DNA of 64,000 nucleotides from CSP1-4 sp963777975 (GCA_963777975.1 CAVZSO010000006.1:62001-126000), one strand, 5' to 3'. Shown: positions 18,967 to 29,814, numbered from the stretch's first letter. Numbers and translations are program-made. Notes: generated by a model from the letters alone, not told the origin.

Positions 18967-20584
18967 GGGATGACGGACCGGGCGAGCCGCTCGAAGTAGG
19001 CGTAGAGCGCCTTGGAGTTGCCTTTCTGGTTCACTGCCCGGATCAGGATGTTGTCCTCCGCGTACGACCAGTAGAGGATGGCGTCGCCGGTCCCGGCATC
19101 GACGAGACAGGCCATCGCTCCCCTGTAGTTGCCGCCGAGATCCCATCGTCCCTGTCCACGGGCCACGACCGCACAGTCGCCTTCCGGCAGCTGCAGTCGG
19201 TCGACCACCGCGGAGACGGCGCTTTCGGTCGTGAACGCCAGACTATCAGCGGCCTTGATCGGCGCGAACCGCTTGATCGCAACCTGACCTGCGCCAGACG
19301 CAGCCCCAGGCGAGCACGCCAGGCTCGCTCGCGGTTTCGCGGCGCGCGGCAAGATGGCGCCGAGGGTCCCAGAGGTGGCTCCGGTCGTCGGCTCGCCCTT
19401 GACCACGTCGTACGAACCACGCTCACACGACTTCGCCAGGGTGGGGAGCGCCGCGAGCAACGCAGCCTCTGCCTCATCGGGGAAGGGGCCCTGGGTCGGG
19501 AGCAGGGCTCGGCGTCGTCCGACGGTGGACTCGTCGGGTCCGGCAACGCGGCGACGCTCCCCGTACTCGGGGACGGATCGGTGGTCGCCGGGGCACCGTC
19601 GAGGCGGATGGCACCGGCGAGCGCCGGATCCCACGACGACCAGGACCGCAAGCGCGATGACCGCGCCGCCGATGGCGATCCAGACGTCGACGACGTTGCA
19701 GGGCCTAGGTCGACCGACGATCTCTCGCCCTTCGCTGGCAGACCGAGCGCGACGGTCAAGCCATCGGCGAACGCCCGGCAGTCAGGAAAGCGATCGGCTG
19801 GCAGCTTGGCCATGCCACGCGCGATGACGTCGTCCACCGCCGCTGGGATCTCGGCGCGACGCTCATGGATCGACGGGTGGTGGGTCGTGGAGGTGGGCGT
19901 TGATGACGGCGACATCCGAGTCGCGCTGGAACGGTGGCGCACCCGTCAGGCATGCGACCGCGAGGCGGCCAACGCGTACTGATCGGCGCGGCCGTCGACC
20001 GCTTTGCCTTCGATCTGCTCGGGCGCGATGTAGTCGAGCGTGCCCAGGAAGCCGCCTGCCTGCGTGAGATCGGACTGGCTGCCACGCTGCTTGGTCAGGC
20101 CGAAGTCGGTCAGGTAGACGTGGTCCGAGCCATCGAGCGCCTGGCTCGGTGCGAGCAGCACGTTGCCTGGCTTGACATCGCGGTGGACGAGACCAGCGCT
20201 GTGAGCCGCGTCCAACGCCGAGGCCACTTGCGCCACGATCGCCGTGGCGTTTCGGGGATCCAGTGGACCGCTGACGAGGCGCCGTTGGAGGTCGATGCCT
20301 TCGACGTAGCGCATCGCCAGGAAGAACGTGCCGTCGATCTGGCCCGCTTCGTAGATGGGGATGATGTTCGGATGGTCGATCGCGGCGGCGAGCTTCGATT
20401 CGCGCAGGAAGCGAGCGCGGAAGCCTTCGTCATCGGCGTACTCGGGCGTCAGGAGCTTGAGGGCGACCTTCCGATCGAGACCCGAATGCGTGGCGAGGTA
20501 GACGACGCCCATGCCGCCACGCCCGATGACGGCCTCGATCCGATAGGGACCGAGCTCGGTGCCGACTCGCGGATCGGGGCGCAT
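18963..20584 (-). CDS. Receptor-type Ser/Thr protein kinase B (frame breaks)
   Basis: Tandem paralogue of the downstream kinase with the same architecture: kinase, membrane helix, extracytoplasmic sensor. It starts MRPDPRVGTELGPYRIEAV, then GRGGMGVVYLATH, HRDVKPGNVL, DFGLTKQRG and APEQIEGKAVDGRADQYALA. The frame breaks near 19950 and the kinase C-lobe continues with VIARGMAKLPADRFPD. A further break near 19690 leads to the helix WIAIGGAVIALAVLVVVG, and the frame shifts again near 19500. The sensor ends GDAILYWSYAEDN and ERLARSVIP, clearly related to the sister protein. An inverted repeat CGCGAGC/GCTCGCG lies 23-44 bases upstream of the start. The stop is coupled to the next kinase as ATGA. 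Confidence 0.78.
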
Positions 20585-20727
20585 CGCATCCCCCAGCGTG
20601 CCGGATCGCGAGCGCCACGCGGCTCGCGGTCAGGGCGGCGACAGTTTGCGCTCATCACCCGTCGGTGACCAGCCGACCTAGCACGCCCGCGCCGTCGATC
20701 GGACGTCTCCCGTCCTACCATCCCTCA

Positions 20728-21033
20728 GTGCCGCCGACCTATCGGGTCCACGTCGTGCCACGTCTGCGAACCATCGGCGGCCGGGTGCTGCTCGCGAACT
20801 GGCTGGCCATCACCATCGGCCACGACATCTGGTGCTGGCGCGATCTCGACCGCCTGGAGCTCGCTCACGAGCTCGAGCATGTTCGGCAGTGGGATCGCTA
20901 CGGCCCGATCTACATCGCTCTGTACGCGTGGTCGTCCGTCGCGGCAGTGCTCGCCGGGCGTCATTGGTATCGGGACAACGCCTTCGAGGTCGCGGCTCGG
21001 CGTGCCGCCTCGACCGTCCAGCGCCTCGGCTGA
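20728..21033 (+). CDS. Small HExxH-containing protein (DUF4157-like)
   Basis: About 101 residues from a GTG at 20728 (an earlier in-frame GTG at 20665 is possible). It contains LELAHELEHVRQWDRYG, an HExxH zinc-metallopeptidase-like motif, and a downstream acidic residue in DNAFEVAARR that could be a third ligand. A hydrophobic stretch IYIALYAWSSVAAVLAG separates the two, as in DUF4157/eCIS-core-type minimal domains. It is too short for a full protease domain, and activity cannot be claimed. It is transcribed opposite to its neighbours, between the kinase pair and rel. Confidence 0.7.
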   Translation: MPPTYRVHVVPRLRTIGGRVLLANWLAITIGHDIWCWRDLDRLELAHELEHVRQWDRYGPIYIALYAWSSVAAVLAGRHWYRDNAFEVAARRAASTVQRLG

Positions 21034-21082
21034 CCGCCTGCCGGCTCGCGGCGCGCCGCCCTGGCCATCACATCGAGTCGAT

Positions 21083-23312
21083 CTACCCGAAGTCGCGCTG
21101 GACCGAATAGACGTCCTTGAGGCCCTCGAGCCGCGAGAGGACGCGCGCGAGCTGCGCGACCGAGGCCACCTGCAGCGTGGCCACGACCGTCGCCGTGTGG
21201 TCGGGATTGGTGTTCACGTTGGCGGCCACGATGTTGACCTTGGCCTCGGCGACCACGTTCGAGATGTCGGACAGCAGGCCCGTCCGATCGTAGGCCTCGA
21301 TGCGGATGGCGATGGGATAGGTCTGCTGGACCTCGCCCTCCCACTCGACCTCGATGAGTCGGTTCACGTCTCGCTCGTTGATGACCGTCGGGCAGGTGCG
21401 CAGGTGGACGGTGATGCCCTTGCCGCGCGTGATGAAGCCCAGGATCGGATCGCCCGGGATGGGATGACAGCACTTGGCGAAGCGCACGAGCAGGTCGCCG
21501 ACGCCCTTGACGCGCACGCCGCCACGTGCGGGCGGGCGCCGGTGGCGCCACCTGGGGCAGCACGGCCTCGTCGGCGTCATCGGCGACGCCCAGCCGCATG
21601 ACCACCTGCTGAGCGCTGATGGCGCCGTAGCCGATGGCTGCGTAGAAGTCGTCAAGCGAGCTGAACTTGTAGGTCTCGGCCATCTCGCCGATCTTCTCGG
21701 CGCCGATGCGCTCGAGCGAGGTGCGCGCCAGGCGGCGCAGCTCGCGATCGAGGTTCTCGCGCCCGTGGACGATGTTCTCGTCGCGCTCCTGGCGCTTGAA
21801 CCATTGGCGGATCTTCTCGCGAGCGTGACTGGTACGCACGATCTTCAGCCAGTCGCGCGACGGCCCATGGGCGCCCTTGGTGGTCACGATCTCGACGATG
21901 TCGCCGGTCTTCAACCGGTAGTCGAGGGGCACCAGGCGGTTGTTGATCTTGGCGCCGATCGTGCGATGGCCGACGTCGGTGTGGATCCGATAGGCAAAGT
22001 CCAACGGCGTGGCGCCCGCCGGCAGGTCCTTGACCGCGCCCTTGGGCGTGAACACGAAGACCTGGTCCTGGAAGATGTCGAGCTTGAGGCCTTCGACGAA
22101 CTCGGTGGCGTCGGAGATCTCCCGTTGCCAGTCCATGAGCTGCCGGACCCAGGCCAGCTTGGCGTCGTATTCACGGTCGCCCTTGCCCGACGGCCCGTCC
22201 TTGTAGCGCCAGTGGGCGGCGATGCCGACCTCGGAGACGCGATGCATGGCGTGCGTCCGGATCTGGACCTCGAGCGGCTTGCCGTCGAGGGCGATGACCG
22301 CGGTGTGCAGGCTCTGGTAGAGGTTGCCCTTGGGCATCGCGATGTAGTCGTCGAACTGCCCGGGGATCGGCCGCCAGAGCGAGTGCACCACGCCCAACGC
22401 CGCGTAGCAGTCCTTGAGCTCGTCGACGAGGACGCGCAGGGCGTAGACGTCGTAGATCTCGTTGAGGTCGGCGCCCTTGCGCTGCATCTTCTTCCAGATG
22501 CTGTTGATGTGCTTCGGCCGACCGGACAGCTCGGCCTCGATGCCGGCCGCCTTGAGCGCGTCCGCCAGGATGCCCTGGACCTGCTGGACATAGGCCTCGC
22601 GCGCCTTGCGCCGCGTCTCGAGCTGGGCCGCCAGGCGCTTGTAGGCCTCGCCCTCGAGCTCCTTGAAGGCCAGGTCCTCGAGCTCCCACTTGATCTGCCA
22701 GATGCCCAGCCGCTCGGCGAGCGGAGCGTAGATCTCGGCCGTCTGGCGGGCGATGCGCTGGCGCTTCTCGCGTGGCAGGGCACCCAGCGTGCGCATGTTG
22801 TGCAGCCGGTCGGCGAGCTTGATGAGGACGACCCGGACGTCCTCGGCCATGGCCAGGAACATCTTGCGGATGTTCTCCGCCTGCTGCTCCTCGTGCGTGT
22901 GGGTCGAGAGCCGGGAGAGCTTGGTCACGCCGTCGACCAGGCGGGCCACGTCCGGCCCGAAGCGATCCTCGATGTCGGCCAGCGAGAAGTCGGTGTCCTC
23001 GGGCACGTCGTGGAGCAAGGCCGCCACCGCCGCGACCGGGTCGATGCCCAGGTCGGCCAGGATCTGCGCGGAGGCGATGGGATGCGTGATGTACGGCTCG
23101 CCCGAGGCCCGTTTCTGGCCGGCGTGCGCTTCCGCCGCGAAGCGATAGGCCCGCTCGACGGGCTCGAGGTCCGCCTGCGGGTAATGCCCACGGATGGTCT
23201 TGACCAGCTTGCGTGCCTGCGCGTCGATGACGCGCGGCGTGACGTCGACCGCGGCCGCAGGCGCGCGCTTGGCGCGGGAAGGGGTCGTCGGCGCGGCGGG
23301 TTCGGTGGTCAT
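21083..23312 (-). CDS. rel: Bifunctional (p)ppGpp synthetase/hydrolase (one frame break)
   Basis: RSH-family stringent-response enzyme that makes and degrades (p)ppGpp. The start MTTEPAAPTTPSR at 23312 precedes the HD hydrolase domain (HDVPEDTDFSLADIE, KLADRLHNMRTLGALP). The synthetase follows (DVYALRVLVDELKDCYAAL, MPKGNLYQSLHTAV), then TGS (DLPAGATPLDFAYRIHTDVG), a helical domain and the zinc-finger and ACT domains. The frame breaks near 21530-21550, after VLPQVAPPAP. The zinc-finger/ACT part (VRFAKCCHPIPGDPI, VINERDVNRLIEVEW) continues in a second frame to the stop at 21083. Repaired length is about 740 residues, normal for Rel. A TACACT hexamer lies ten bases upstream. Confidence 0.93.
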
Positions 23313-23322
23313 CGGAGGGGCA

Positions 23323-23328
23323 AGTGTA
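23323..23328 (-). promoter_or_regulatory. Putative -10 for rel (very short leader)
   Basis: TACACT on the minus strand, ten bases before the rel ATG. If used, the leader would be three or four nucleotides. The gap to the upstream femX gene is 90 bases. Confidence 0.35.
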
Positions 23329-23402
23329 GCGCGAGGTCCGTGCACGATCGTTCGCGGCGCGATCCGCGACACGGCCCGCCGAACGTGGCCCGCGCTCTCC
23401 GA

Positions 23403-24477
23403 TCAGGCTCCGCGAAGACGTTCGCGTGCGTCGCGCAGGCGGAACCAGAGGGGGTCGACGACGAGGTCGAAGGTGCCCGGGTGGCGGAGCGGCCGGCCCC
23501 CGAACTTGCGCTTGAAGCGGCTGTAGCCGGCGGCGTCGGGATGCGCAGCCTCGTCGTCGACCTCGACCACGCCCCACAGGTCGAGCGTCGTCGCGCCGTC
23601 GGCCGCGAGCGCCTCCATCGCCGCTCCGAGCACGGCGTACTGGGCGCGTGAGCGCTCGGCCGCGGCATCTCGCGACGAGCCACCCCACAGGTAGGCCGCA
23701 CGATCGCCGACGCGCAGGAAGCCCATCGCCGCCACCGGACTGGCCATCCAGCCGCGCCTCGACCGCCAGCCAGCCGCCAGATGGCGAGAACGCAGCCGCG
23801 GCGTCGCCCAGGAAGGAAGCCGATCGAGCCCGGAAGGTAGCGCGCTCGGCGGTCCCGGCATGGAGCGCGGCCAGAGCGGCGACCGCGGCTCCTTCTCCGC
23901 GCCGATCGACGTCGGTGACGACCCCCTCCTTGGCTGCACGACGGACGCGCGTCCGCGCGTCGGGCTCCCAGCGACCCCAGATGTCCTCCGGGTCGCCGGT
24001 CAGGTCGACGATGCGGGTCGTCGACGCCTGGAGGTCGAACCGCGCGGGGCGAAGGCCTGCGTCGTGGAGGCTGGCCGCGAGCGTCTGGGCATCACCGTCC
24101 GTGACCGCGCGCGGATCGACCTTGACGACGATGGCGCGCTCGCCTCGTGCGGCATCGTGGATCCCGGCCAGCAGGAGCGGCAGATCGGACGGTCGATCGC
24201 GACGCCAGATCGGTCCGTGCGGCACGTAGCCGACCGTGCGGCCACCGGTCGTCGCGCGCAGCAGGACCTGGGCGACACCGACGAGCCCGTCGTCGGTCTC
24301 AAGGACGAGCCGCAGGGGGCGCTCGCCGTGACGTCCGGTGACCTCGCCCCAGGCCCAGGCCTGGAGAGGGTCCGCCTCTGGTCGGCCGGCGATCAGGCCA
24401 TCCCATGCCGGCCGGTCGGCATCCGTCGCGAGGCGGGCGCGGACCGACTCGATCGATCCTGGCGCGCCGGATGTCAT
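23403..24477 (-). CDS. FemAB/FemX-like aminoacyltransferase, copy 1 (one frame break)
   Basis: GNAT-fold transferase of the FemABX family, which adds amino acids from aminoacyl-tRNA to the lipid II side chain to build peptidoglycan cross-bridges. The N-terminal domain has PLQAWAWGEVTGRHGERP and TVGYVPHGPIW. The second domain begins near DIWGRWEPDARTRVRRA. The frame breaks near 23740, and the C-terminal part has MGFLRVGDRAAYLWGGSS, LDLWGVVEVDDE and the family signature SRFKRKFGGRPLRHPGTFD. The start overlaps the murE stop as ATGA. Repaired length is about 357 residues. The acceptor and the added amino acid cannot be read from the sequence. Confidence 0.85.
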
Positions 24478-26067
24478 CCGTCGAGGCCCCAGCCCGCCTC
24501 GGCCAGCGCCCGACGTGCCTCGAGCGCCTCGTCCCAGAGGATGTCACCGCCCGCCATCTCGATCGACTTCTCGTGGCCTTTGCCGGCCAGCAAGATGACG
24601 TCGCCGCGCCGCGCTTGGGCGATGGCCGTGCGGATCGCCTTGCGCCGGTCGGGCACGAGCAGGAGGTCACGATCGCGTCGCCGGCCAGCCGCTTCAGCGC
24701 CGACCGCGATGGCCTCGAGGATGGCCGTCCGATCCTCGGTCCGCGGATCCTCGTCGGTCAGCACGACCAGCCGGCAGCGCAGTCCGGCCACGTGGCCCAT
24801 CGCCGGTCGCTTGACCCGGTCCCGATCGCCGGCCGAGCCGAAGACCGCGATCAGCTCCCCACCGCCATGCGCGGCGATCGGAGCCAGCTCGTCGAGGACC
24901 TTGGCCAGCGCATCGGCGGTATGGGCGTAGTCGACGACGACGACGAACGGTTGCCCCGCATCGATGCGTTCCATCCGGCCGGGCACGCCCTCGACGCCTT
25001 CCAGGCCTGCCCGGATCGCGGCCGGCTCCAGCTCGAGTGCCTCACCGACGGCCACAGCCGCTGCCGCGTTGAGGGCGTTGAACCGACCCGCCAGCTTGAG
25101 CGCGAGCGTGCCATGCCAGCGCGGCGTGTGCAGCTCCGACGTGGAGGCGATGGGCGTCCTGGCGCACGTCCGTCAGACGGATCGATGCCGCGGTCGATTC
25201 GCCATAGCCGATGACCGTCGCTCCCGATGCCCGAGCGACGGTCGCGAACATCTCCGCAGCGCCGTCATCGAGGTTCAGGACGGCGGTCTTGCCGAAGCCT
25301 TTCTCCGGATTGGCGTCGTCTGCGACGAGGGCCTCGAACAGCCGAAGCTTGGCCGCCAGGTAGGCCTCGATGGTGTGGTGGAATTCGAGGTGCTCCTCGG
25401 TCACGTTGGTCAGCACAGCGACGTCCCAGGCGACCTCGCCGACGCGGTCCTGGGCAAGCCCATGCGAGCTGGCCTCCACGACCGCCCAGCCATCGCCGGC
25501 GGCGACCATCGAGGCCAGCGAGAGCTGCAGCTCGGGCGCCTCGGGCGTGGTCGTCCGGGCGACGTTGCCATGCGAGACACCGCCGACGATGACGTCGACC
25601 GTGCCGAGCAGGCCTGTCGGGCGGCCGGCCGCCTCGAGGATGGCCCGGACCAGGTAGCTCGTGGTCGTCTTGCCGTCGGTGCCGGTGACTCCGACGATGC
25701 CAAGGTGGCGGCTGGGAAAGCCGGCGCACCAGGCGGCCACCACGGCGGCCGCGGGACGGGTGGCATGGACCACGACCTGCGGCACCGACAGGCCGGTCAC
25801 GGGCGCCTCGACCAGGAGCGCGGCTGCCCCACGTGCGACGGCCTCGTCGAGGAACGCGTGCCCGTCCGCCCGCGTTCCGGGCGCAGCCGCGAACAGGACA
25901 CCCGGCGTGACGCGGCGCGAGTCGAGGGTCACGGCGGTGATGACCGGATCGTCGGTCTCGGACGCACCATCCGTCGCCACGTCCGAGGACGGCGCTGGCG
26001 GCACGATGCCGACCAGCATCCCACGTGCCCCGAGCTGTGACCGGAGATCGGTCAGGCGGCCGCTCAT
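24474..26067 (-). CDS. murE: UDP-MurNAc-tripeptide synthetase MurE (one frame break)
   Basis: Cytosolic Mur ligase adding the third (diamino) acid to UDP-MurNAc-L-Ala-D-Glu. Domain 1 has VTLDSRRVTPGVLFAAAPG. The ATP loop is GVTGTDGKTTTSYLVRAI, and the central domain has TTTPEAPELQLSLASM, VVEASSHGLAQDRVG and NVTEEHLEFHHT. The frame breaks near 25140-25160. Domain 3 continues with VVVDYAHTADALAKVL, FGSAGDRDRVKRPAMG, TDEDPRTED and LLAGKGHEKSIEM. The specificity motif reads EDPR, not the classical DAP-type DNPR, so lysine or ornithine is possible. Start 26067 overlaps the upstream FemX-like stop as ATGA. Because MurE is essential, the break is probably a sequence error. Confidence 0.93.
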
Positions 26068-27114
26068 CGCGCCAGGGACAGCCGTCGGAGCCGGCGGCGC
26101 AGGTCGCGCAGCGTCACGTCCGTCCGGTAGACCCCGGGCCGCAGGACGATCTCGTGCGCGCCGGCCGACTCGACCCAGCGAGCCCCGAACCCGATCTTGT
26201 GCTCGTACATGCCCCACTGTGGCTCGCCGGGCATGGGCAGCCGTCGTGCGCCGGGCACGTCGACACCGCCCAGATCGATCGTCGGCGCGCCGTCGTCGCG
26301 CGCCATCCGGATCGCCGTCCAGCGCAGCAGGTGCATGGTGCCCGGTCGTTCGTTCCGCAGGGTGGCGTCGTCGGCCGAGAACGCCGTCGCCCAGTGGCCG
26401 CCCTGCCGATAGGCGAGCAGGCCGCCAAGCAGGCGCCCGTCGTGCTCGGCGACGAGGAAGCGGCAGCGATCGGTGCCGACGATCCGGCGCCACCACTGCG
26501 CGAATCCGCGATCCGAGCCGAAGTTGAACCCCTTCCGCCGCGCGGTGGCGTCCATGAAGCCTGCGAAGGCGTCCAGGTGCGCACCCTGGCGGTCTTCGCG
26601 CACGGTCGTCCCCCGCTCTTCCGCGGCATGGATGCGTTGTCGTGTCGACTTCGACATGCCCGCCAGGAGTGCCGGCGTCGTCGGCCCCGGTCATGCAGCG
26701 CCAGCACGAGCCGATGGCGCGACGGCTGGATCTCCTCGGTCGGTCGGAAGCCGGCGCGGGTGAGCGCGCCGTCGTAGCCGGGGTCGGCGTCCAGCTCGGG
26801 ATCGACGGCCAGGATGCTGGCACCTCGACCGCGCAGCCAGTCGGCGAGCGCAGCGGCTCGCGAGGCCACGGCCGCCGGTGGGTCGCCGGCCGCGATCGGA
26901 CCGCGTGGCGCGTAGGCCACGACGCCCGGCAACGGCCGCCGGGCATGGGTCAGGACCAGGGCGGCACGTCCATCGTCGAAGCGCACGAAGGATGGCCGCC
27001 AGCCCTGGCTGCGGCGATGCTCGGCCCAGGCCGAACCCTGGAGCAGGTGCCCACCGGGCGGGTCGACGGTCAAGGCATCCCAGCCCGCGATGCCGCGCTC
27101 AGCACCTCGGTCAC
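26064..27114 (-). CDS. FemAB/FemX-like aminoacyltransferase, copy 2 (frame breaks)
   Basis: Second of three FemABX-family transferases around murE. The N-terminal half has GGHLLQGSAWAEHRRSQGW, GVVAYAPRGPI and the helix GASILAVDPELD. After a break near 26690 the C-terminal half begins MSKSTRQRIHAAEERG and includes DAFAGFMDATARRKGF, GGVDVPGARRLPMPGEPQW and YEHKIGFGARWVE. I place the start at GTG 27114, six bases after the upstream stop. This reads MTEVLSAASRAG and joins the conserved part after a one-base shift near 27080. If no shift exists, TTG 27073 is the first start in frame. The stop overlaps the murE start as ATGA. Confidence 0.82.
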
Positions 27115-27119
27115 CCGGC

Positions 27120-28230
27120 TCACGCGTCGCCCTCGACCCGCTGGACCCCGCTCACGCCCTGCGACCTCCGCGCCATGGCCACGCGCAGGCGGCGGGCGCC
27201 ACCAACGGCGCGATGGACGAACGGATTGACGACCAGCTCCCAGGCACCGACGTAGCGCAGCTCGCGACCGCCGAAGCCGGCCTTGAACTGCTCGATGCCC
27301 GGGTGAGCGACGCCCCACAGGTCGTAGATGCCGAAGCCGCGCTCGCGCGAGGTACGGATGGCTTCCCATTTGAGCAGGTAGTTGGCTCGTGCCTCACCGC
27401 CGGCCGCGGTCATGCCGCCATAGGGCTCGATCACGCGGCGCCCGCAGGCCAGGAGCAGCAGCGCGGCAACCGGCTCGCCGCCCGGCAGCCGGGCGAAGAG
27501 GAGCCGAGCCGCGTCGCGCGCGGCGAAGGCGCGGTACACGTCCCGATAGGCCGACTCGGCCCGATGGACGAATCCAGCACGCTGGGCCGTCTCGACGTAG
27601 ATGCGATAGAAGTCGGGGATGCCTTCCTCGCCGACCTCGACGATGGCGACGCCATCGCGCCGCGCCTTGTTGACGTACTGGCGCCACTTCGAGCGCAGAT
27701 CTGCCCCAGACATCGGCCTCGGGGCGCTCGAGGTCGATGACGCGCGTGCGAGGATCCTGGACCGTCCGTGCCCGCCGCCAGCCAGCGGCCTCGAGCGCCG
27801 CTTCGAGCCCCTCCCCCGTCGGCACCTGCGGCTCGATGGTCACGTGGCTGAGCCGTCGACGCGCCGCGAGCTCGCGGACCGCGCCCGTCCACGCAGCCAC
27901 GCCGGCGGCCGAGAAGGACGCTGCCACCGGTCCACGGGGGGCGTAGCCGATCGACCATGGAGTTCGCCCCAGGTCATGCATCAGGATCTGGGCACCGACC
28001 GGACCGTCTGGCATGTCGATGGCGACACGTGTCGTCCGCCAGGCGTTGACCGCCTTGACCTCGGACCAGGCGGTCAGCTGCGTGTACGAGCCGCTCGGGC
28101 ATCGAGCCACGAAGCGATCCCAGGCCGCTGTATCGGTCGCCAGCTCGGATGCGGTCGCCGCGCTCGCCCGTGCGTCGTCGGCACCTGGATCGGCATCGAC
28201 CATCCGGCCGGTGGCGCTCGACCCGCTCAC
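27120..28230 (-). CDS. FemAB/FemX-like aminoacyltransferase, copy 3 (one frame break)
   Basis: Third FemABX-family transferase, nearest murJ. The first domain shows WDRFVARCPSGSYTQLTAWS, WSIGYAPRGPVAASF and LSHVTIEPQVPTGEGLE. The frame breaks near 27710, right after EADVWG. The second domain continues LRSKWRQYVNKARRDGVAI, TAQRAGFVHRAESAYRDVY and IRTSRERGFGIYDLWG. It ends with PGIEQFKAGFGGRELRYVG, the typical family C-terminal signature. It starts at GTG 28230, twelve bases after the murJ stop. It is less similar to copies 1 and 2 than they are to each other at the domain boundary, so the three may add different residues. Confidence 0.85.
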
Positions 28231-28252
28231 GGCGCACCTCGCTCACGGCGCA
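28225..28252. repeat. 12-bp direct repeat spanning the murJ stop and femX start
   Basis: GCTCACGGCGCA occurs at 28225-28236 and 28241-28252. On the coding strand one copy holds the murJ stop and the other the GTG start of the FemX-like gene. Confidence 0.6.
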
Positions 28253-29814
28253 AGCGCGGAGATGGCGATGGCCAGCGTCTCGCGGAACTCGGGCAGTCGG
28301 AGGACCTGGCTGTAGGCGACGTACACGATGCCGGCAGCGGCGAAGGCGACGGTCGCCTGGACGAGGACGAGCACCTTCGAATCGGTGATGACCGGGCCGA
28401 AGACGAACCCGGTGCCCGAGGCCACCGCAGCGCCGACCGCCCCGGCCAGGACGGCGCCGACACCGAAGAGGACGCCGGCGCGGACGATGCCGCTGCCCTG
28501 CAGAGCGGGCGTGCGGCGCCACAGGAGCACTGACAGGAGGCTTGCCTCGAACCAGGCGCCGGCCGCGATGCCGAGCGCGAGGCCGGCCAGCCCCAGGCTG
28601 CCGATGAGCGCCAGCGAGACGGTCACGTTGACGACGACGGAAAGGATCGCCGCCAGGACCGGCGTGCGCGTGTCCTTGTCGGCATAGAAGGCCCGGGCGA
28701 GGACCACGATCATGGCGTGGCCGCCGAGCCCGATGGCGAAGAAGAGCAGCGTCCGGGCCGTCAGGGCGACGGCCGACGCGCTGAAGTTGCCGTAGTCGAA
28801 GAGGAGCGTCACGACCTGCTCCCGAAGGACGATGGTCATCGCCGTCAGGAAGAGCATGACGTAGAGGAGCAGGCGCAGGGCACGCACGATCAGCTTGGCG
28901 TACTGCGCGCTGTCGCCGATGGCCATCGCCCGCGACATCGACGGCAGCAGGACGACGCCGAGCGGCACGCCGATGACCCCCAGCGGGATCTGCAGGATGG
29001 TGAACGCGACGTTGTAGGCGACGATCGAACCCGTGACCAGGGTCGATGCCAGGCTGGTGTTGACCAGGAACGTGATCTGCGTCACGCCCAGGCCGAGGGC
29101 TCGCGGCGCCATCAGGAAGAACGCCTCGCGTGTGGCCGGGTCTCGGACGTCGGCCACGAACTGGAACCTGAAGCCCGGCATGCGGATGATCGCGGGCAGC
29201 TGGACGGCGAGATGGGCCAACGACCCAAGCACGACGGCCACGGCCAGGCCCTCGATGCCGACGATCGGCGCCAGCAGGGCCGCGAAGATGATGATGACCA
29301 CGTTGTAGGCGATCGGGGCGAGCGATGCGATCGAGAACCGGTCGCGGGCGTTGAGCACGCTCGTGGCCAGCGCGCCAAGGGCCAGCAGGATCGGCGACAG
29401 CAGCATGATCCGCGTCAGCTCGATGGTCAGCTCGGTCTGCGCCGGCCCGAAGCCCGGCGTGATGACGGGCACGATCCAGGGCGCCCCGACCGCCATCAGG
29501 GCCGAGAGCATGACCAGCGCGATGAGCATCAGGTTGGCGACGGTCGAGACGACCCGCCACGAGCGCGCCTCTTCCTGGTTGGCGATGAGCCCGGCCACGA
29601 CCGGGATGAGCGCCGAGCTCAGCGCGCCGGCCGCGACGAGCTGGAAGACGAGGTCCGGGATCCGAAAGGCGGCGAAGTAGGCGTCGAGGTCGGGCGAGGC
29701 GCCGTAGATCGAGCTGATGACGACCGTCCGCAGCCAGCCCAGCAGGCGCGAGGCGAGATAGGCCGAGGTGACGACCATGCCGGCCCGCGCAAGGGTGCGC
29801 GCGGTGCCGCTCAC
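28243..29814 (-). CDS. murJ: Lipid II flippase MurJ (MviN family)
   Basis: Polytopic inner-membrane protein of 523 residues with about 14 helices that moves lipid II across the membrane. The N-terminus is VVTSAYLASRLLGWLRTVV, the MviN signature with the SR(L)LGWLR element. The fold continues through IPDLVFQLVAAGALSSALIP, a typical DLFFRIP-like motif, and YNVAFTILQIPLGVIGVPLG. The start is a GTG overlapping the recombinase stop as GTGA. It lies directly upstream of three FemX-like genes and murE, coupling lipid II modification with export. No frame break is seen over the whole length. Confidence 0.95.
   Translation of the reverse strand: MSGTARTLARAGMVVTSAYLASRLLGWLRTVVISSIYGASPDLDAYFAAFRIPDLVFQLVAAGALSSALIPVVAGLIANQEEARSWRVVSTVANLMLIALVMLSALMAVGAPWIVPVITPGFGPAQTELTIELTRIMLLSPILLALGALATSVLNARDRFSIASLAPIAYNVVIIIFAALLAPIVGIEGLAVAVVLGSLAHLAVQLPAIIRMPGFRFQFVADVRDPATREAFFLMAPRALGLGVTQITFLVNTSLASTLVTGSIVAYNVAFTILQIPLGVIGVPLGVVLLPSMSRAMAIGDSAQYAKLIVRALRLLLYVMLFLTAMTIVLREQVVTLLFDYGNFSASAVALTARTLLFFAIGLGGHAMIVVLARAFYADKDTRTPVLAAILSVVVNVTVSLALIGSLGLAGLALGIAAGAWFEASLLSVLLWRRTPALQGSGIVRAGVLFGVGAVLAGAVGAAVASGTGFVFGPVITDSKVLVLVQATVAFAAAGIVYVAYSQVLRLPEFRETLAIAISALAP

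Noticed and set aside
21520..21560. Programmed frameshift in rel
   Set aside because: No slippery heptamer with a downstream structure was evident, and similar breaks occur in many unrelated genes.
20961..23372. An 803-residue Rel variant with an altered C-terminus
   Set aside because: Its last 170 residues are out-of-frame Arg/Ala-rich sequence. The genuine zinc-finger/ACT region lies in the second frame to 21083.
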